9,051 bases of DNA, from NCBI GenBank assembly GCA_964528095.1, contig CAZGSG010000241.1:1-9051 (forward strand), read 5' to 3'. Below, in pieces: positions 6,675-9,051 of this stretch (positions within the stretch are counted from its first letter, which is position 1; each line of letters opens with the position of its first letter). The DNA comes from CAZGSG01 sp964528095. Lineage in GTDB: Bacteria; Bacteroidota; Bacteroidia; Chitinophagales; Chitinophagaceae. Position numbers and translations under genes: made by a program. The notes beneath the pieces were generated by a model. It did no database searches. It was not told where the DNA came from and worked only from the letters and a program-made list of their open reading frames with translations.

Positions 6675-7742
6675 TTAATTTGTTGCAGTGTTTTTCATAT
6701 ACCCGATCAGCATGTCTACCAGCATGGTATTTTCCGCTTCTGTGCCGATAGTGATACGTAAACAATCTTCGCATAATACCACCTTACTCCTGTCGCGTAC
6801 TACAATGCCTTTCTCCAATAAAAAAGCATAAACTTTTTCTGCATTCCTGATTTTTACCAGCAGGAAATTAGCATCCGAAGGATATACTTTTTGTACCAGG
6901 GGCATCCTTTCAAATACTTTTATGAGTTCATCGCGCATCGCAACGATCTCTCTGATCATATCATTCACCTGTCCTATCTCCTCCAGGGCCTTTAGAGCCA
7001 GTTCCTGCGTAGCCTGGTTAATATTGTATGGCGGTTTGATCTTATTCAGCCAGTTAATGATATCTGCTGAGGCAAATGCCATTCCCAGGCGTAGTGCAGC
7101 CAGCCCCCAGGCCTTACTGAATGTTTGCAATACAACCAGGTTGGGATATTCTTTTAATTCAACAGTCAATGATCTTTGCCGGGCAAAATTGATATACGCT
7201 TCGTCAACCACAACCAGGCCCTTGAAATTATTCAGTAACATTTCTATATCCTGGTAATGAATACTATTGCCCGTGGGATTATTGGGAGAACATATCCAAA
7301 TGATCCGGGTATTTGCATCTACGAGACTTTCTACCAGGCCCAGGTCGAGTTGAAATGCGGGAGTTAAATTAGCCCGGCGGATCCCTACATCATTGATCGC
7401 CGCGCTGACTTCATACATGCCATAGGTCGGCGGGCAGATGATCACGTTGTCCTCGCCCGGAGTACAAAAACAGCGGAACAACAGGTCAATACATTCATCA
7501 CTCCCGTTTCCTAAAAAGATCGTATCCTCTTCCACCGATTTTACCTGGCTGATTACCGCTTTAAGTTTTTGCTGATGCGGATCAGGATAACGATTGTACC
7601 ATTTAACCAGGGGTGATCCCAGGCTGTTTTCATTTGCATCCAGGAATACTTTTGCTTCTCCGCTGAACTCATCCCTGGCAGATGAATAGGGTTTTATATG
7701 CTGCAGATTTTTTCTAACCAGCTTGTTTATATCGAAACTCAT
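6675..7742 (-). CDS. hisC: Histidinol-phosphate aminotransferase
   Basis: HisC is a PLP-dependent class I/II aminotransferase that converts imidazole acetol phosphate and glutamate into histidinol phosphate. The 355-residue length is typical. Lys210 in QTFSKAWGLAALRLG is the Schiff-base lysine, and Arg218 in the same motif contacts the PLP phosphate. SPNNPTG (152-158) and VVDEAYINF (178-186, Asp180 and Tyr183) hold the ring and hydroxyl of PLP. LRITIG (328-333, Arg329) binds the substrate carboxylate. DANENSLGSP (35-44) is the usual N-terminal substrate segment of HisC. It starts 36 nt after hisD, and its place between hisD and hisB supports HisC over a paralogous aromatic aminotransferase. 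The ATG at 7742 gives a normal HisC N-terminus. Confidence 0.96.
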   Translation of the reverse strand: MSFDINKLVRKNLQHIKPYSSARDEFSGEAKVFLDANENSLGSPLVKWYNRYPDPHQQKLKAVISQVKSVEEDTIFLGNGSDECIDLLFRCFCTPGEDNVIICPPTYGMYEVSAAINDVGIRRANLTPAFQLDLGLVESLVDANTRIIWICSPNNPTGNSIHYQDIEMLLNNFKGLVVVDEAYINFARQRSLTVELKEYPNLVVLQTFSKAWGLAALRLGMAFASADIINWLNKIKPPYNINQATQELALKALEEIGQVNDMIREIVAMRDELIKVFERMPLVQKVYPSDANFLLVKIRNAEKVYAFLLEKGIVVRDRSKVVLCEDCLRITIGTEAENTMLVDMLIGYMKNTATN

Positions 7743-7778
7743 GCTATACCGCGATTATATTAATTCAATAATGATTTA

Positions 7779-9051
7779 TCATTTACCTAATCTGACAGTG
7801 ACAGCATTTGCATGCCCGTCCAGTCCCTCAGCCTCTGCCATGATCTGTACTGTTTTGCCAATATTCCTTAAGCCTTCTTTACTTAATTGCTGGTAAGTGA
7901 TCTTTTTTACAAAACTATCTATGCTCACGCCGCTATAGGCTTTTGCAAAACCATTGGTTGGTAGTGTATGATTGGTGCCGCTGGCATAATCACCCACGCT
8001 TTCCGGTGAGTAGTTGCCCAAAAACACGGAACCTGCGTTTCTTATCTGGCCGCCAATCATTTCATCCTCTCTGCAAGCGATGATCAGGTGTTCGGCCGCA
8101 TACTCATTAACCAGTTCAATTGCATCCTGTATATTTTCCAGCACAATTATCTTACTGTTTAACAGTGATTGTTGTGCAAATATTTTTCGGGAAAGATCAG
8201 TCAATTGTTTATTTACTTCTTCTTTTACTGCTGTGGCTAGCGAAACAGAAGTGGTTACAAATAAGACCTGGCTATCCGGCCCGTGTTCTGCCTGTGATAA
8301 AAGGTCTGCAGCAATAAAGGATGGCTCCCCGGTATCATCTGCCAGCACGCAGACCTCGCTGGGGCCAGCCGGCATATCAATTGCCGTACCTGTCAGTTGT
8401 ACAAGTTGTTTTGCGCAGTTGACATATTGGTTACCGGGGCCAAAGATCTTATACACTGCAGGAATACTTTCTGTTCCATAGGCCATTGCAGCAATTGCCT
8501 GTGCACCTCCGGCTTTGAAGATTTTTGTAATCCCTGCTGTGCGGGCAGCAAAGAGAATAACAGGATTTATTTTTCCATCTTTTTGCGGAGGCGTACAAAG
8601 GATGATCTCCTTACAACCAGCCAGTTTTGCAGGGATAGCCAACATAAGTACCGTAGAAAACAGAGGTGCCGTACCTCCTGGAATATAAAGGCCCACTTTT
8701 TCGATACCCACTGATCGGCGCCAGCACCTTACTCCCTTCATTGTTTCAATGACTGTTTCTTCTTTCTGCTGTGCTTTGTGAAAGATCTCAATATTTTCTT
8801 TTGCTACAAGGATCGCTGCCTGCAACGCTTCGTCTACCTGTGCCTTTGCTTCTTTTATCTCTTTTTCGTTTACCAATAAATTTCTAACTGTAACCCCATC
8901 AAATTCCTTCGTAAATTTCTTTAATGCCTTATCACCACCCGATGCTACCCTGGTCAATATTTTCCTGACCTGTTTTTCCAACATAAGCGGGTCCAGTACA
9001 GGTCGCTGTAACAACTTCTTCCACTGATCAGCTCCCGGGTTAATAATTATT
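7779..9051 (-). CDS. hisD: Histidinol dehydrogenase (5' end cut by right edge)
   Basis: HisD is a zinc enzyme that oxidises L-histidinol to L-histidine in two NAD-dependent steps, the end of the pathway. The first in-frame start-like codon is TTG at 9014, but the open frame continues to the edge and encodes INPGADQWKKLLQRP, matching the usual HisD N-terminus (W..LL.RP). The true ATG is therefore a few codons outside the window and the gene is 5'-partial. Numbering from 9014, conserved features include VGLYIPGGTAPLFSTVLM (from 107), KIFGPGNQYVNCAK (from 189) and AGPSEV (216-221). The zinc ligands are Gln241 and His244 (SQAEHGPDSQ), Asp342 (GDYASGTNHTLPT) and His401 (DGHANAV). The catalytic pair is Glu308-His309 (AAEHLI). 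It ends 36 nt before hisC. Confidence 0.97.
   Translation of the reverse strand, partial: IIINPGADQWKKLLQRPVLDPLMLEKQVRKILTRVASGGDKALKKFTKEFDGVTVRNLLVNEKEIKEAKAQVDEALQAAILVAKENIEIFHKAQQKEETVIETMKGVRCWRRSVGIEKVGLYIPGGTAPLFSTVLMLAIPAKLAGCKEIILCTPPQKDGKINPVILFAARTAGITKIFKAGGAQAIAAMAYGTESIPAVYKIFGPGNQYVNCAKQLVQLTGTAIDMPAGPSEVCVLADDTGEPSFIAADLLSQAEHGPDSQVLFVTTSVSLATAVKEEVNKQLTDLSRKIFAQQSLLNSKIIVLENIQDAIELVNEYAAEHLIIACREDEMIGGQIRNAGSVFLGNYSPESVGDYASGTNHTLPTNGFAKAYSGVSIDSFVKKITYQQLSKEGLRNIGKTVQIMAEAEGLDGHANAVTVRLGK

Larger units (their letters stand above)
2407..9051 (-). other. Histidine biosynthesis operon, hisD-C-B-H-GNAT-A-F-IE (5' end outside window)
   Basis: Eight consecutive same-strand genes lie with gaps of 36, 49, overlap 1, 1, 20, 2 and 6 nt in reading order. 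Seven encode histidine enzymes that cover steps two to ten of the pathway. Only HisG, the ATP phosphoribosyltransferase, is missing, and it is expected immediately right of the window. The close spacing supports one polycistronic mRNA. The operon leader, where a T-box, attenuator or promoter would sit, is not in view. No Rho-independent terminator is evident after hisIE. Confidence 0.93.

Noticed and set aside
8014..8481. Plus-strand open frame of 155 codons opposite hisD
   Set aside because: It is a low-complexity Ser/Ala/Ile/Cys-rich translation antisense to conserved HisD motifs, with no domain or initiation signal.
9012..9014. TTG as the start codon of hisD
   Set aside because: The frame stays open to the window edge, and the upstream codons encode the conserved W..LL.RP N-terminus of HisD, so the TTG is an internal leucine codon and the gene is 5'-partial.
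1..9051. CRISPR arrays, insertion sequences, tRNA or rRNA genes, phage genes
   Set aside because: I saw no regularly spaced repeats, no transposase or integrase motifs, no terminal inverted repeats and no tRNA-like cloverleaf. Nearly all of the window is occupied by intact genes.

Overview
The window is a stretch of Bacteroidota-type chromosome, most likely from a member of the Chitinophagaceae. This placement rests on the style of the genes and was not tested by a search. The evidence is a moderate GC content, start codons without a convincing Shine-Dalgarno sequence, a bifunctional HisB whose phosphatase half has the zinc-less loop that I recall from Bacteroides HisB, and a TonB-dependent receptor. 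Every gene I can support lies on the minus strand, so the biological reading order is from the right edge to the left.

Positions 9051 to 2407 hold a histidine biosynthesis operon in the order hisD (cut by the right edge), hisC, hisB, hisH, a small GNAT acetyltransferase, hisA, hisF and hisIE. Together these encode every step after the first, HisG-catalysed reaction. HisIE makes ProFAR from PR-ATP, HisA isomerises it, HisH and HisF form imidazole glycerol phosphate synthase, HisB dehydrates IGP and also removes phosphate from histidinol phosphate, HisC transaminates and HisD oxidises histidinol to histidine. hisG is absent and probably lies just past the right edge, ahead of hisD. The catalytic residues I looked for are present in every His protein. 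From hisB to hisIE the genes are packed, with a 1-nt overlap or gaps of 1 to 20 nt. The hisD-hisC and hisC-hisB gaps are longer (36 and 49 nt), and the hisC-hisB gap contains a 14-bp imperfect hairpin.

Positions 2406 to 2255 form an AT-rich gap with no clear terminator and only a weak promoter candidate. It is followed by a BtuB-sized TonB-dependent outer-membrane receptor (2254 to 326) of unknown substrate. There is no SusD-like partner and no recognisable cobalamin riboswitch. After a 193-bp gap with a weak terminator-like hairpin, the first 44 codons of a response regulator (132 to 1) run off the left edge.

Most of this window is ordinary core metabolism, and I see no convincing new system. 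The points most worth a second look are the GNAT gene embedded in the operon, the hairpin between hisC and hisB, and the loss of zinc ligands in the HisB phosphatase domain.
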